Source: an uncultured bacterium (lineage in GTDB: Bacteria; Actinomycetota; Coriobacteriia; Coriobacteriales; Coriobacteriaceae). From it: a stretch of 39,184 bases of DNA. Location of the stretch: NCBI GenBank assembly GCA_905215385.1, contig CAJMPY010000024.1:1-39184 (forward strand), given 5' to 3'. The notes below the pieces were generated by a model that saw only the letters and a program-made list of their open reading frames with translations, was not told where the DNA came from and made no database searches. The translations under genes and the position numbers were made by a program. The stretch's first letter is position 1. The number at the start of each line of letters is the position of its first letter. This document shows, in pieces, positions 24,132 through 33,123 of the stretch.

Positions 24132-26798
24132 ATGACACCTCTCGCAAAACGTCTCCCGCGCGAGCTGCGCCGCAATATCGGCAAGTACCTGGGCATCTTT
24201 TTGCTTATGTGCGGAAGCATCGCCCTTACCTCGGGCTTTTTGCTCGCGGCGCATTCCATCGGCTGCCTCATTGACGACATGCGCGATGAGTATACGATCG
24301 AGGACGGCCGCGTGACTACCTCCTTCGAGGCCACCAAAGACCAGCTCAAGGCTGCCGAGGACGCGGCGGAGGGCGTCGGCGGCGTTACGCTCTACAAGAA
24401 CTTCTCTATCGACGCCATCATCAAAAAGGCGTCCGGCGACGACGGCACTAAGCGCACCCTGCGCACCTACGCGCATCGCACCAAGGTCGATATTGCGTCC
24501 TACTGCGGAGGCAAGCAGCCAAAGGCGGACGACGAGGTGGCCATCGACCGCGTCTTTGCCGCCAACGACGACCTCGCCATCGGCGATAAGGTCGAGCTCG
24601 AGGGGCGCACCTACACCATCTGCGGCATCATGACCCAGCCCGATAGCCAGGCGTTGTTCCTCGACAATTCGGACTTTACGGTGAACACCATCACGTATGG
24701 TGTCGCCGAGGTCACCGACGCCGGTTTTGCCGCGCTCGAGGATGCCGGCGGCGCGCCTGCCTACACGTACTCCTTTACCTTTAACGACCGCGACCTCCCC
24801 ACCGCGGATCGCATCGATGCGGAGCAGGATATGGTCGAGGCGCTGACCGATGCCGATGCGCGCGTGGACGATCTGATCGATGCCGATTCCAATCAGGGCA
24901 TTGGCTATGCGCGCGACGACGTGGACGGCGACTCCATGATGTGGATGACGTTGCTCGACATCATCATCGTGATCATGGCGTTTGTCTTTGTGGTGCTCAC
25001 CGACGCCACCATCGAGGAGGAGAGCGCCATCATCGGCACGCTGCTCGCCAGCGGCTATCGCCGTCGCGAGATCGTGCTGCACTACCTGGCACTTCCCGCC
25101 ATCGTGGGCGTGCTCGCGGCACTTTTGGGCACCGCGCTCGGCGTTGCGTTCTTTACCGAGCCCATGCGCGGTCTCTATTACGGTTCGTACAGCCTGCCTC
25201 CCTTCCAGGTGTACTGGAGCTGGGAGATTTTTGTGAAGTGCGCCGTGGTTCCCGCTGCCGCGCTCATCCTCATCACGCTGGTGGGCCTGCTTCGCAAGAT
25301 GGGCAAGACGCCGTTGCAGTTCCTTCGTCACGAGGCGAGCGGCAAATCGGGCACCAAGCGCGGCCTGCAGCTGCCGGAGCGCATGGGCTTTGTCTCGCGC
25401 TTTCGCCTGCGCATCTTCCTGCGCAACCTGGGCAACTTCGCCACGCTCTTCGTGGGCATTGCGTTTGCCTCGCTGCTGCTGCTCTTTGGCCTGGCGATCC
25501 TGCCCACGATGACGCACTATGCGGACAACCTGGAGACAAGCCTGGTCGCCGAGCACCAGTACACGCTCAAGGCTCCGCTAGAGCTTGAGGGTACTGCCGA
25601 GGAGCGCGGGCAGTGGGCGGCGCTCGAGCGCTTGCAGTCGATTGACGGCGCGCTGCTCTCCGCCGCCCAGGATGCCGATGACGAGCTTGACGACGCGGCC
25701 GATGCGGCGCAGACGGCAGCCGATGCCGCGACCGCATCTCCGTCTGCCGAGAGCCTGGCCGCGGCGCAGGACGCGCTCGCCAAGGTCCAGGACAAGAAAG
25801 ATGCGCTTTATGCGCGCCTCGATGACCTTGCCGATGCCCTCGGCTGCGACCGCGACGAGGCCATCGGCCTGATCGACAAGGCCTCTAAGATCGACACTGA
25901 CAACGACGATATCCACCCGGTCAATACGACCGACAACGGCGCTGGCGCAATCGCGCGGGCCGAGAAATACGCCGTCTACCAGCTGCAATACGACCGCGGC
26001 GATGGTAATGGCGAGGAGACGATTTCCGTCTACGGCATCTCGCCCGATTCGCGCTACTGGAAGGGCCTCAACATCGGCGACGGACACGTCGTCTTTGGCG
26101 GCGGCCTGCTCGACAAGTTTGGCTGGAGCGAGGGCCAGAAGGTCGAGCTTCGCGACAAGTACGAGGCTCGGGATTATTCCCTTGAGTACGCGGGCAAGGG
26201 CTGCTCCTGGGGCTCAAAGTCGGACATGAATATCTATATGAGCATCGATGACTTTAACGAGCTGTTCGACAACGATGCCGCCTACTTCAACGGCTATGTG
26301 AGCAACGAGAAGCTCGACCTCGATGCTCGTTACTTTGCCGGCGACACCACGCCCGACGACATGCGCGCCGTGGGCGACCAGTTCATCGGCATGATGAGCA
26401 AAATGATCGGCATGATGGTCGGGCTCGCGGTGTTTATCTTCCTGCTGTTTATGTACCTGCTGACCAAGGCTGTTATCGACCATAGCGCCCGATCGATCAG
26501 CTACATGAAGGTCTTTGGCTATCGCGATGGCGAGATTTCGCATCTGTACATCCGCTCGATCACGCTGTGCGTGGCGGCGTCGCTCGTGCTGAGCCTGCCG
26601 GTCATTATTGGCTCGCTCACGGCCATCTTCCGCTCGATGCTGCTCGCCTACAACGGCAATATCGAGATCTACGTGCCCGCTTGGTCCATGGCTGCATGCG
26701 TCGGCATCGGCTTTGCAACCTACCTGGTCGTGGCGCTGCTGCACACGCGTTCCATCAAGCGCGTCAGCCTGGCCGAAGCCCTCAAGGTGCAGGAGTAG
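24132..26798 (+). CDS. FtsX/MacB-type ABC permease
   Basis: An 888-residue permease with two FtsX domains: an N-terminal helix (GKYLGIFLLMCGSIALTSGFLLAA), a MacB-like extracytoplasmic domain, a first helix group (about 270-420), a second extracytoplasmic domain and a last helix group (about 755-885). The second outer domain contains an acidic, Ala-rich helical stretch (about 515-600) likely to form a coiled coil. With the ATPase it would be a mechanotransmission-type exporter or envelope-stress pump. The ATG at 24132 (AGGCGG upstream) is preferred over a TTG at 24117. The TAG stop is also the left edge of a repeat. Confidence 0.88.
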   Translation: MTPLAKRLPRELRRNIGKYLGIFLLMCGSIALTSGFLLAAHSIGCLIDDMRDEYTIEDGRVTTSFEATKDQLKAAEDAAEGVGGVTLYKNFSIDAIIKKASGDDGTKRTLRTYAHRTKVDIASYCGGKQPKADDEVAIDRVFAANDDLAIGDKVELEGRTYTICGIMTQPDSQALFLDNSDFTVNTITYGVAEVTDAGFAALEDAGGAPAYTYSFTFNDRDLPTADRIDAEQDMVEALTDADARVDDLIDADSNQGIGYARDDVDGDSMMWMTLLDIIIVIMAFVFVVLTDATIEEESAIIGTLLASGYRRREIVLHYLALPAIVGVLAALLGTALGVAFFTEPMRGLYYGSYSLPPFQVYWSWEIFVKCAVVPAAALILITLVGLLRKMGKTPLQFLRHEASGKSGTKRGLQLPERMGFVSRFRLRIFLRNLGNFATLFVGIAFASLLLLFGLAILPTMTHYADNLETSLVAEHQYTLKAPLELEGTAEERGQWAALERLQSIDGALLSAAQDADDELDDAADAAQTAADAATASPSAESLAAAQDALAKVQDKKDALYARLDDLADALGCDRDEAIGLIDKASKIDTDNDDIHPVNTTDNGAGAIARAEKYAVYQLQYDRGDGNGEETISVYGISPDSRYWKGLNIGDGHVVFGGGLLDKFGWSEGQKVELRDKYEARDYSLEYAGKGCSWGSKSDMNIYMSIDDFNELFDNDAAYFNGYVSNEKLDLDARYFAGDTTPDDMRAVGDQFIGMMSKMIGMMVGLAVFIFLLFMYLLTKAVIDHSARSISYMKVFGYRDGEISHLYIRSITLCVAASLVLSLPVIIGSLTAIFRSMLLAYNGNIEIYVPAWSMAACVGIGFATYLVVALLHTRSIKRVSLAEALKVQE

Positions 26799-26867
26799 TC
26801 ATCGGGGACAGTCTTTGCCGATTCGCCGGCCGGGCGGCAAGCACTCATTTAAGTCTGTCCCCAATGA
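26799..26867. repeat. TAGTCATTGG-type inverted repeat, copy 2
   Basis: Arms 26799-26815 and 26851-26867 pair at 15 of 17 positions, with the nested hairpin TTGCCG/CGGCAA inside. The copy begins on the base after the stop codon of the FtsX permease, sharing TAGTCAT with the other copies. Confidence 0.8.
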
Positions 26868-26877
26868 GTGGCTGTGC

Positions 26878-26908
26878 TTGACTTCGACCCTACTTCAATG
26901 GGTACCAT
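26878..26908 (+). promoter_or_regulatory. Candidate promoter of the DUF362 gene
   Basis: TTGACT (26878-26883) and TACCAT (26903-26908) are 19 bases apart, slightly long. The gene begins 42 bases later with GAGGGGA as ribosome site. Confidence 0.35.
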
Positions 26909-26950
26909 CCTCTATGTCTGTAACGCCATATAGACCGAGGGGATAGATCT

Positions 26951-28156
26951 ATGACCGCAACCGCACCCGCAGCACCGGCAAAGGTGTACTTCACCAACCT
27001 GCGCACGCATGCTCGCGAGAGCCAGCTCGACAAACTCAAACGCCTCATTCGCCGCGCCGGCATTGAGCAGATCGACTTCGAGAACAAGTTCGTCGCTATC
27101 AAGATTCACTTTGGCGAGCTGGGTAACCTGAGCTTTCTGCGCCCAAACTACGCCCGCGCCGTCGCAGACGTCGTGAAGGAGCTGGGCGGCAAACCCTTCC
27201 TCACCGACTGCAACACGCTCTATGTGGGCAGCCGCAAAAACGCGCTCGAGCACATCGACACCGCCTACCAGAACGGCTTTACCCCGTATGCCACGGGTTG
27301 CCAGGTCATCATCGCCGACGGACTCAAGGGTACCGACGAGGCGCTCGTTCCGGTCGAGGGCGGCGAGTACGTGCACGAGGCCAAGATCGGCCAGGCACTC
27401 ATGGATGCCGATATCGTGATCAGCCTCACGCACTTTAAGGGCCATGAGCAGGCTGGTTTTGGCGGCGCCATGAAGAACCTGGGCATGGGCGGCGGCAGCC
27501 GTGCCGGCAAGATGGAGCAGCACGCCGCTGGCAAGCCGAGCGTCGCGACCGAGCACTGCGTTGGCTGCCGTGCCTGCGAAAAGATCTGCGCGCACAACGC
27601 CATCTCGTTCGATGGCACCCGCGAGCGCGAGCTTGCGAGCGGCAAGACCGTCGAGGTGCACGTGGCCGCCATCGACCACGACCGCTGCCTGGGCTGCGGC
27701 CGCTGCATCGGCGTGTGCAACCAGGATGCCATCAATCCCGACTATGACGCCGCCGCCGACGTGCTCAACTGCAAGATCGCCGAGTACACCAAGGCTATCG
27801 TCGACGGCCGCCCGAGCTTTCATATCTCGCTCGCCATGGACATCAGCCCCAACTGCGATTGCCATGCCGAGAACGACACGCCCATCGTCAACGACATTGG
27901 CATGTTTGCGAGCTTCGATCCGGTCGCCATCGACCAGGCCTGCGCCGACGCCGTCCTGGCATCCGAGCCGTTGCCTAACACCGTGCTCACCGACAGCGCG
28001 GCCAAAATGGAGCATGACCATGAGCATCTGGAGGGCGAGCAGGCGCGCGATCCCTTCTGCATCACGCATCCCGACACCGATTGGCGCTCCTGCATCGCAC
28101 ACGCCGAGAAGATCGGCCTGGGCACGAGCAAGTATGAGCTCATCGAGGTCAAGTAA
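26951..28156 (+). CDS. DUF362-family protein with two [4Fe-4S] ferredoxin motifs
   Basis: A 401-residue protein. The N- and C-terminal parts form the DUF362 domain (VAIKIHFGELGN, then THFKGHEQAGFGGAMKNLGMG). Inserted in it is a bi-cluster ferredoxin unit (HCVGCRACEKICAHNAI and RCLGCGRCIGVCNQDAI, about residues 197-260) with 30 residues between motifs. The family is thought to be an electron-transfer or redox protein; its reaction is unknown. The His/Asp-rich end may bind metal. It is monocistronic: own promoter, and a terminator 54 bases after the stop. Confidence 0.88.
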   Translation: MTATAPAAPAKVYFTNLRTHARESQLDKLKRLIRRAGIEQIDFENKFVAIKIHFGELGNLSFLRPNYARAVADVVKELGGKPFLTDCNTLYVGSRKNALEHIDTAYQNGFTPYATGCQVIIADGLKGTDEALVPVEGGEYVHEAKIGQALMDADIVISLTHFKGHEQAGFGGAMKNLGMGGGSRAGKMEQHAAGKPSVATEHCVGCRACEKICAHNAISFDGTRERELASGKTVEVHVAAIDHDRCLGCGRCIGVCNQDAINPDYDAAADVLNCKIAEYTKAIVDGRPSFHISLAMDISPNCDCHAENDTPIVNDIGMFASFDPVAIDQACADAVLASEPLPNTVLTDSAAKMEHDHEHLEGEQARDPFCITHPDTDWRSCIAHAEKIGLGTSKYELIEVK

Positions 28157-28209
28157 CGCCTGACTATTGGACAAAACAAGCGCTTTTGTAGCGCAACGAT
28201 AGCAAAAAT

Positions 28210-28242
28210 CGCCTGCGAGCACGGCGTTCGCGGGCGGTTTTT
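28210..28242 (+). terminator. Rho-independent terminator of the DUF362 gene
   Basis: A 9-bp stem with one G-T pair (28210-28218 with 28228-28236) and a nine-base loop is followed by GTTTTT. A run of A before the stem lets it serve the opposite strand too. Confidence 0.75.
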
Positions 28243-28366
28243 CGGAAGTATGCGGCAAATTCTGAGACCGCCGAGCACACGACGTTTTTTGGCAACAAAA
28301 CCCCTGATAAATTGTTGATAAAACTGCGGTCTGGTCGGCAGTTCCAGATTTTGCCGCATACTTCCG
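28243..28366. repeat. Long inverted-repeat element between convergent genes
   Basis: Arms 28243-28264 and 28345-28366 pair at 21 of 22 positions, with weaker pairing inward (GACCGCCGA with TCGGCAGTT). The centre is AT-rich with AAAACCCCTGATAAA. It begins on the base after the terminator T run and lies between convergent genes, the same setting as the units at 17463 and 17721. The remaining 40 bases to the next gene hold nothing recognisable. Confidence 0.75.
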
Positions 28367-28406
28367 AAAATAGGGGTCAGATAAAGCCCCGGACGTTGCT
28401 TTTTGC

Positions 28407-29381
28407 CTAAAAATTCTTTCCGAGGAAGTCGTCGACCGTATTCCAGTAGAGCTCGGGGTCGACTTGCGCGCTCTTGGCGTGGGTGGCGCCGTGGATAGTG
28501 AGCTTCTGTTTAACCTTGCTGGCGCACGCCTCGTAGTTTTGGTCGAGCATGCTGTACGGTACAAAGGTGTCTTGGTCACCGTGGATAAAAAGCATGGGAA
28601 CTGTTGCACGTTTGAGTTGATCCACGCTGCTTGCCTTATGGAAGTCGTAGCCCGCGCGCACGTTGCACACCAAGTTTGCTACATCGAGCAAGGGAAAGCT
28701 GGGCAGGCCGAACACGTCCTTGAGCTGCAGAGAAAACTCGTCCCAGACGCTCGTGTAGCCGCAGTCCTCGATAATGCATTTCACATTTGCGGGCAGAGAT
28801 TCCCCCGCGACATTCATGGCCGTCGCCGCGCCCATCGACTCGCCAAAGACCAGGATGCGCGCCTTGGGATCGGCCGCAACGATCCGCCCGATCCACGCGA
28901 CGACATCGAGTCGCTCGGGCCAGCCCATGCCGATGTAGTCACCGCCGGAACGCTCGTGGGCGCGGGCGGCAGGTGCGAGCACGTTCATGCCGCGGTCGTG
29001 GAATCTCTTGGCGTATCGGGCCATACCGATGGGCTCATCGGTGTATCCGTGTAGGCAGATAGCGTAATTGTGCGTGCTCTCTGGGGCGGCAAAATACCAG
29101 GCGGCAAGTTCGGTTCCGTCATCTGCGGTGAGGCTGCTACTCTCGCGGTTTTCTTTAAACCATGCCCGCGCCTCGACTGCCTCGGCATCCATCTGCTCGC
29201 CCTTTTTGCCGTCCTTGCCGTCCTTGCCGTCCTGCATCATCTTCATGGTGTAGGGCGCTTGGGGATTCAGGGCAAAGTCGAACAAGAAGTTGCCGGCAAA
29301 CCCCAGCAGCGCGACAACGAGCACCAGCGCAACAACACCGGCTACCTTAAGCTTTCGATGGGAACGTGCGTTTTGAGACAT
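28407..29381 (-). CDS. Membrane-anchored alpha/beta hydrolase
   Basis: A 324-residue protein. An N-terminal helix (residues 12-34) anchors an extracytoplasmic serine hydrolase with HGYTDEP as oxyanion region, nucleophile GESMG, Asp in IHGDQDTF and His in GATHAKS. A short collagen-like DGKDGKDGKKG linker (encoded by 9-base tandem repeats at about 29205-29235) separates anchor and catalytic domain. The substrate is unknown; lipid or peptidoglycan-linked esters are possible. A rightward-reading PAQR gene diverges from it. Confidence 0.85.
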   Translation of the reverse strand: MSQNARSHRKLKVAGVVALVLVVALLGFAGNFLFDFALNPQAPYTMKMMQDGKDGKDGKKGEQMDAEAVEARAWFKENRESSSLTADDGTELAAWYFAAPESTHNYAICLHGYTDEPIGMARYAKRFHDRGMNVLAPAARAHERSGGDYIGMGWPERLDVVAWIGRIVAADPKARILVFGESMGAATAMNVAGESLPANVKCIIEDCGYTSVWDEFSLQLKDVFGLPSFPLLDVANLVCNVRAGYDFHKASSVDQLKRATVPMLFIHGDQDTFVPYSMLDQNYEACASKVKQKLTIHGATHAKSAQVDPELYWNTVDDFLGKNF

Positions 29382-29400
29382 AAGAAGCTTTCCTATAAGA

Positions 29401-29460
29401 TGTTAATACATCAACATTTAATGCAAGCGCATTATGGACGTTCACCGTTGATGCGTCAAC
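29401..29460. promoter_or_regulatory. Two operator-like palindromes in a divergent promoter region
   Basis: A partly symmetric TGTTAATACATCAACA (29401-29416) and GTTGATGCGTCAAC (29447-29460, 5-bp perfect arms, FNR-like TTGA-N4-TCAA) share the GTTGATG/CATCAAC half-site. They lie between the divergent hydrolase and PAQR genes and could bind one dimeric regulator twice. Confidence 0.4.
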
Positions 29461-29567
29461 AGGCAAAGAATGGGTAAACAAAGGGTCACGTATGGTGCAA
29501 ATTTCGCACGCACCCAGACGCTTTGATATAGTGTTGAGAACTCTTTACGTTGGAGGATGTAACCGGT

Positions 29568-30251
29568 ATGTCCGATTCGAGCGACAGTTCTAAGCCGCGA
29601 CCCAAGACCGCGGCCGTTCCACACTACACGGTGGGCGAGGAGATCATGAACTCCGTCACCCATGGTGTCGGCTGCCTGCTGGGTATCGCGGGCCTGGTGC
29701 TCCTGATCGTATTCGCTGCCTTGCGCGGCGGAGGCCCGGCCCACATGGCCGCGGCGATTGTCTATGGCGTCAGCATCATCCTCGAATACTTGGCCTCCAC
29801 GCTCTATCACGCGATTCAGCCTGCGCGCGCCAAGCGCGTGTTTCGCATCATCGACCACAGCTGCATCTACCTGCTCATAGCCGGCAGCTATACGCCGTTT
29901 TGCCTCATCACGCTCGCAAACGACGGTGGTCCCGTGCTGTTCTTTGCCGTATGGGCCATCGCCATCGTCGGGATTGCCCTCGAGTGCTTTTTGCGCGAGC
30001 GCCAGCCGCATTGGGTAAGTGGCCTGGTCTACCTGCTGATGGGCTGGCTCGTTGTCTTTAAGCTGCCCGACCTTGTGGCACTGCTCAACCCCGTGGCACT
30101 TGCCCTGCTCGCTGTCGGCGGCGTGTGCTACACCGTGGGCGTGCCGTTCTACATCGCCAAAAACGTGCGTTACCTGCACAGTGTGTTTCACTTGTGGGTG
30201 CTCGCCGGCAGTATCTTCCAGTTCATGGCGGTGATCCTCTTCGTAATCTAG
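29568..30251 (+). CDS. Hemolysin III / PAQR-family membrane protein
   Basis: A 227-residue protein with seven membrane helices. It carries the family metal-site motifs: the first helix region EEIMNSVTHGVG, then STLYHA, DHSCIYLLIAGSYTPF and the final HSVFHLWVLAGS, whose His residues with the early Ser/Asp bind zinc. The family may act as a hydrolase of membrane lipids; true haemolytic function is doubtful. GGAGG lies 11 bases before the ATG. Possible -10 TATAGT at about 29527. Confidence 0.88.
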   Translation: MSDSSDSSKPRPKTAAVPHYTVGEEIMNSVTHGVGCLLGIAGLVLLIVFAALRGGGPAHMAAAIVYGVSIILEYLASTLYHAIQPARAKRVFRIIDHSCIYLLIAGSYTPFCLITLANDGGPVLFFAVWAIAIVGIALECFLRERQPHWVSGLVYLLMGWLVVFKLPDLVALLNPVALALLAVGGVCYTVGVPFYIAKNVRYLHSVFHLWVLAGSIFQFMAVILFVI

Positions 30252-30365
30252 CGATCGCTCCTGTGCCCGCGGGCCCATCCAAGCGGCCGCCGGGCGCAAC
30301 TGCCCTATCCGTCACCTACGCTTACTACCCAACGTCCCGAATCTTGGAGGTTCGAGAAACTCCCG

Positions 30366-31739
30366 ATGGACATAACCATCTCCCTTATTACCACGCTCGT
30401 TTTAACGCTTATCAACGGCTACTTCTCCATGTCCGAGATGGCTCTCACCACGGCTAAGCGCGCCGTGTTGGAACACGATGCCGAGGAGGGCGATAAGCGC
30501 GCCGAGCGCGCCATTAAGCTGGCCGCCGATTCCGACCAGCTGCTCGCCACCATCCAGGTCGCCATCACGCTCGTGGGCTTCGCCTCGTCCGCCGTCGCCT
30601 CGACGAGCCTGTCCGACCCACTTGCCACGTGGCTCATGAGCTTTGGCATCGCGCCGCTCTCCGCCATCGCGCGCGGCCTGGCGCCGGTCATCATCACCGT
30701 CGCGGTCGCCTTCGTGTCCATCGTGATCGGCGAGCTCGTCCCCAAGCGCATCGGCCTGGCCAATGCCGAGGGCGTGTCCAAGCAGGTCGTGGGCCCGCTT
30801 TCCGTGTTCCAGAAGATTGCTCGCCCGCTCGTGTGGCTGACTGGCGCTTGCTCCGATGGCCTGGCCCGTATCCTGCGCATCAAGAGTGCCGACGACCGCC
30901 AGAACGTCTCGGAAGAAGAGATCAAGTACATGGTCTCGGAGCAGGACGACCTGCTCGACGAGGAAAAGCGCATGATTCACGAGATCTTCGACCTGGGCGA
31001 CACCGTTGCCCGCGAGGTCATGGTGCCGCGCGTGGACACCACCATGTGCGAGGACGACGAGACGGTCGCCAGCGTGCTATCCACCATGCGCCAGACCGGC
31101 TTTAGCCGCATCCCCGTCTATCACGAGGATCCCGACAACGTCGCCGGCATCGCGCACATTAAGGACCTGATCCAGCCCGCGCTCGACGGCAAGGGCGACC
31201 AGCCCATCGCCGGCTTTTTGCGCGACGCCACCTTTGTGCCCGATACCAAGGACATCCTGCCGCTGCTGTCCGAGATGCAGACCTCGCACGACCAGATCGT
31301 GGTCGTCGTGGACGAGTACGGCGGCACGGCCGGCATCATCACCATCGAGGACATCGTCGAGGAGATCGTCGGCGAGATTGAGGACGAGTTCGACCCCGAC
31401 AACAAGTACCTCACGCGCCTCTCGCGCCGTGAGTGGCTCGTCGATGGGCGTTTTTCGTGCGATGACGCGATTGAGCTTGGTTGGCCGCTCGAGGAAAGCG
31501 ATGATTATGAGACCATCGCCGGCTGGATTTTGGAGCTTTGCGACTCGGTGCCCGACATCGGAGAGGTGTTTGAGGTCGCGGGGTACAAGTTTAAAGTGCA
31601 GTCGATGCGTGGCCAGCGCATCTCGCTCATTCGCGTGATCGCTCCGGCCGAAATCGATAAGAAGGATTCCGAGTCCTCGGCAGAGAAGCCGGCGACGTCG
31701 GGTGCGGGCCCTGCGGACCCGCACGACGGCGACGAGTAG
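30366..31739 (+). CDS. CorC/HlyC-family protein: CNNM domain, CBS pair, transporter-associated domain
   Basis: A 457-residue protein. It has an N-terminal CNNM/DUF21 membrane domain (residues 1-190; NGYFSMSEMALTTAKR), a CBS pair (about 215-335; MVPRVDTTMCED, VVVDEYGGTAGIITIEDIVEEIVGEI) and a C-terminal CorC_HlyC domain (about 350-435), then an acidic tail. CNNM/CorC proteins mediate Mg2+/Na+ handling and Mg2+ resistance. The annotation 'hemolysin' for this family is historical. Its ribosome-site GGAGG is unusually far (15 bases) from the ATG. Two more divalent-cation transport families lie within 7 kb. Confidence 0.9.
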   Translation: MDITISLITTLVLTLINGYFSMSEMALTTAKRAVLEHDAEEGDKRAERAIKLAADSDQLLATIQVAITLVGFASSAVASTSLSDPLATWLMSFGIAPLSAIARGLAPVIITVAVAFVSIVIGELVPKRIGLANAEGVSKQVVGPLSVFQKIARPLVWLTGACSDGLARILRIKSADDRQNVSEEEIKYMVSEQDDLLDEEKRMIHEIFDLGDTVAREVMVPRVDTTMCEDDETVASVLSTMRQTGFSRIPVYHEDPDNVAGIAHIKDLIQPALDGKGDQPIAGFLRDATFVPDTKDILPLLSEMQTSHDQIVVVVDEYGGTAGIITIEDIVEEIVGEIEDEFDPDNKYLTRLSRREWLVDGRFSCDDAIELGWPLEESDDYETIAGWILELCDSVPDIGEVFEVAGYKFKVQSMRGQRISLIRVIAPAEIDKKDSESSAEKPATSGAGPADPHDGDE

Positions 31740-31763
31740 GGCAAGGACGAGTAGGGGAGAGTT

Positions 31764-32597
31764 ATGGCAGGCCTGTTCAACATCCTTAAGGTCACCGTCA
31801 GCGAGGACAAGATTTGCGCGCACGTGCTGGTGAACCCCGGCATGCCGCTCATGACCTCGGAGGATATCGAGGCCACGGCGCGCGTGTACTACCTGGTGCC
31901 CGCGATTGCCAAGCATCTGTGCCTGGGCGATTCCGGTCGCGAGTTCCAGGACTGCATGGGCCAGACCGAGCTTTGCCACCTGCTGGAGCACGTGACGGTC
32001 GAGCTCATGAACGAGACCGGTCTTGCCGGCAGCATCTCGTGCGGCCGCACGCGCGTAAGCGAGCATGACGAGCGTGTCTTTGAGGTCGAGCTTTCGTGCC
32101 CCGACGACGCACTGGCCATCGGTGCGCTGTCGTCGGCCACCTTTATGATGGACTGGGCGTACCTGCACGCCGACCAGCCTGCCCCCGACGTGGAAGGCAC
32201 GGTCGCGGGCCTGCGCAACCTGGTGCTGGGCATGCGCGCCGAGGCCGAGGGCAAGGATCCTCACGAGGCCGTCGCCGCTGCGAACGGCGAAGATGCTGCC
32301 GAGGACGAGGGCGCTGACGAGGGCGATGTGCCGGTCGACGCCGAGCCCGTTGCCGATGCGACCGCCGAGCCCGTTCCCACCGAGCCCCAGGGCGTCCCCA
32401 ACTTTGACGACGAGCCCCAGGTGGCGATTGATACCGAGGGCGCGGTTGCCGAGAGCCACGAGGCCTCCGCTGCCGTCTTTGGCGGTGCGGCGACGGTTCC
32501 GGCAGGACCTGCGCATGAGGGCGGCCTGCCGCTCGTGGACGGCGCCGGCGAGGACCCGGGTGCCACGGTGGCCATGCCGGCTATGCCTCAGGAGTAG
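31764..32597 (+). CDS. Stand-alone protein with cyanophycin-synthetase N-domain-like motifs
   Basis: A 277-residue protein of no named function. Residues of about 70-135 match the N-terminal domain of cyanophycin synthetase CphA: LCHLLEHVTVEL (H72, E75, H76), SCGRTR (93-97) and a following VFEVEL strand and alanine-rich helix. CphA normally carries ATP-grasp and Mur-ligase domains after it. Here they are absent, and the rest (150-277) is a low-complexity acidic Ala/Pro/Glu tail. It may be a regulatory or scaffold protein that kept the fold. GGGGAGAG precedes the ATG, and the gene follows the CorC-like gene by 24 bases. Confidence 0.6.
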   Translation: MAGLFNILKVTVSEDKICAHVLVNPGMPLMTSEDIEATARVYYLVPAIAKHLCLGDSGREFQDCMGQTELCHLLEHVTVELMNETGLAGSISCGRTRVSEHDERVFEVELSCPDDALAIGALSSATFMMDWAYLHADQPAPDVEGTVAGLRNLVLGMRAEAEGKDPHEAVAAANGEDAAEDEGADEGDVPVDAEPVADATAEPVPTEPQGVPNFDDEPQVAIDTEGAVAESHEASAAVFGGAATVPAGPAHEGGLPLVDGAGEDPGATVAMPAMPQE

Positions 32598-32676
32598 GCC
32601 TACGCGTTTATCACCATCACGTACCTGCACCTTTGCCGTACGCAGATGAGCGGAGCGGCAAGTGATGCGCTGCGGG

Positions 32677-32682
32677 TATAAT
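32677..32682 (+). promoter_or_regulatory. Candidate -10 box before the YtxH gene
   Basis: A perfect TATAAT lies 52 bases before the start codon in otherwise GC-rich DNA. No good -35 box is present. Confidence 0.45.
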
Positions 32683-32733
32683 GGACAGCATTCAAACGGT
32701 GGGCACCGACGTGCCCGCAGGAGAGGAATGATC

Positions 32734-33123
32734 ATGGGTAAGACTTTCAGCTTTGTCTCCGGCGCACTTTTTGGTGCTGCTGCCGGCGCTATTATCGGTG
32801 TTGCTCTGGCTCCGCGCTCGGGCGCCGAGACCCGCGCCATGGCTGCCGATATCGCCAACGACGCCTGGGACAATATGCGCGACACCTACGAGCACAGCGC
32901 CGAGGAGGCCCGTGCTGCGGTGAATGACTTTGGCCCGATGGTCGACGCCAAGACCGACGACCTGCGCGCCAAGGTCGACCTGGCCCGCGAGCGCATGGAC
33001 CAGCTGCGTGAGCAGCTCAACGACGCCATTTCGGGTGGCAACGTGACGCCTGCCGCCGACGTCGTGGTCGAGAACGCCGTCGAGGCTGATACCGAGGCTG
33101 CGGAGCCCTCGACCGAGGCATAA
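32734..33123 (+). CDS. YtxH-like small membrane-associated protein
   Basis: A 129-residue protein with a glycine-rich membrane helix (FVSGALFGAAAGAIIGVALAPRSG) followed by a long amphipathic helical stretch and an acidic end. This is the layout of YtxH/gas-vesicle-like general stress proteins. ATGs at 32728 and 32734 are in frame. GGAGAGGA is correctly spaced only for 32734. The stop overlaps the next ATG by one base. Confidence 0.8.
   Translation: MGKTFSFVSGALFGAAAGAIIGVALAPRSGAETRAMAADIANDAWDNMRDTYEHSAEEARAAVNDFGPMVDAKTDDLRAKVDLARERMDQLREQLNDAISGGNVTPAADVVVENAVEADTEAAEPSTEA

Noticed and set aside
28243..28366. Insertion-sequence remnant
   Set aside because: No transposase frame, and the inverted arms leave only about 80 bases between them; no flanking target duplication was found.
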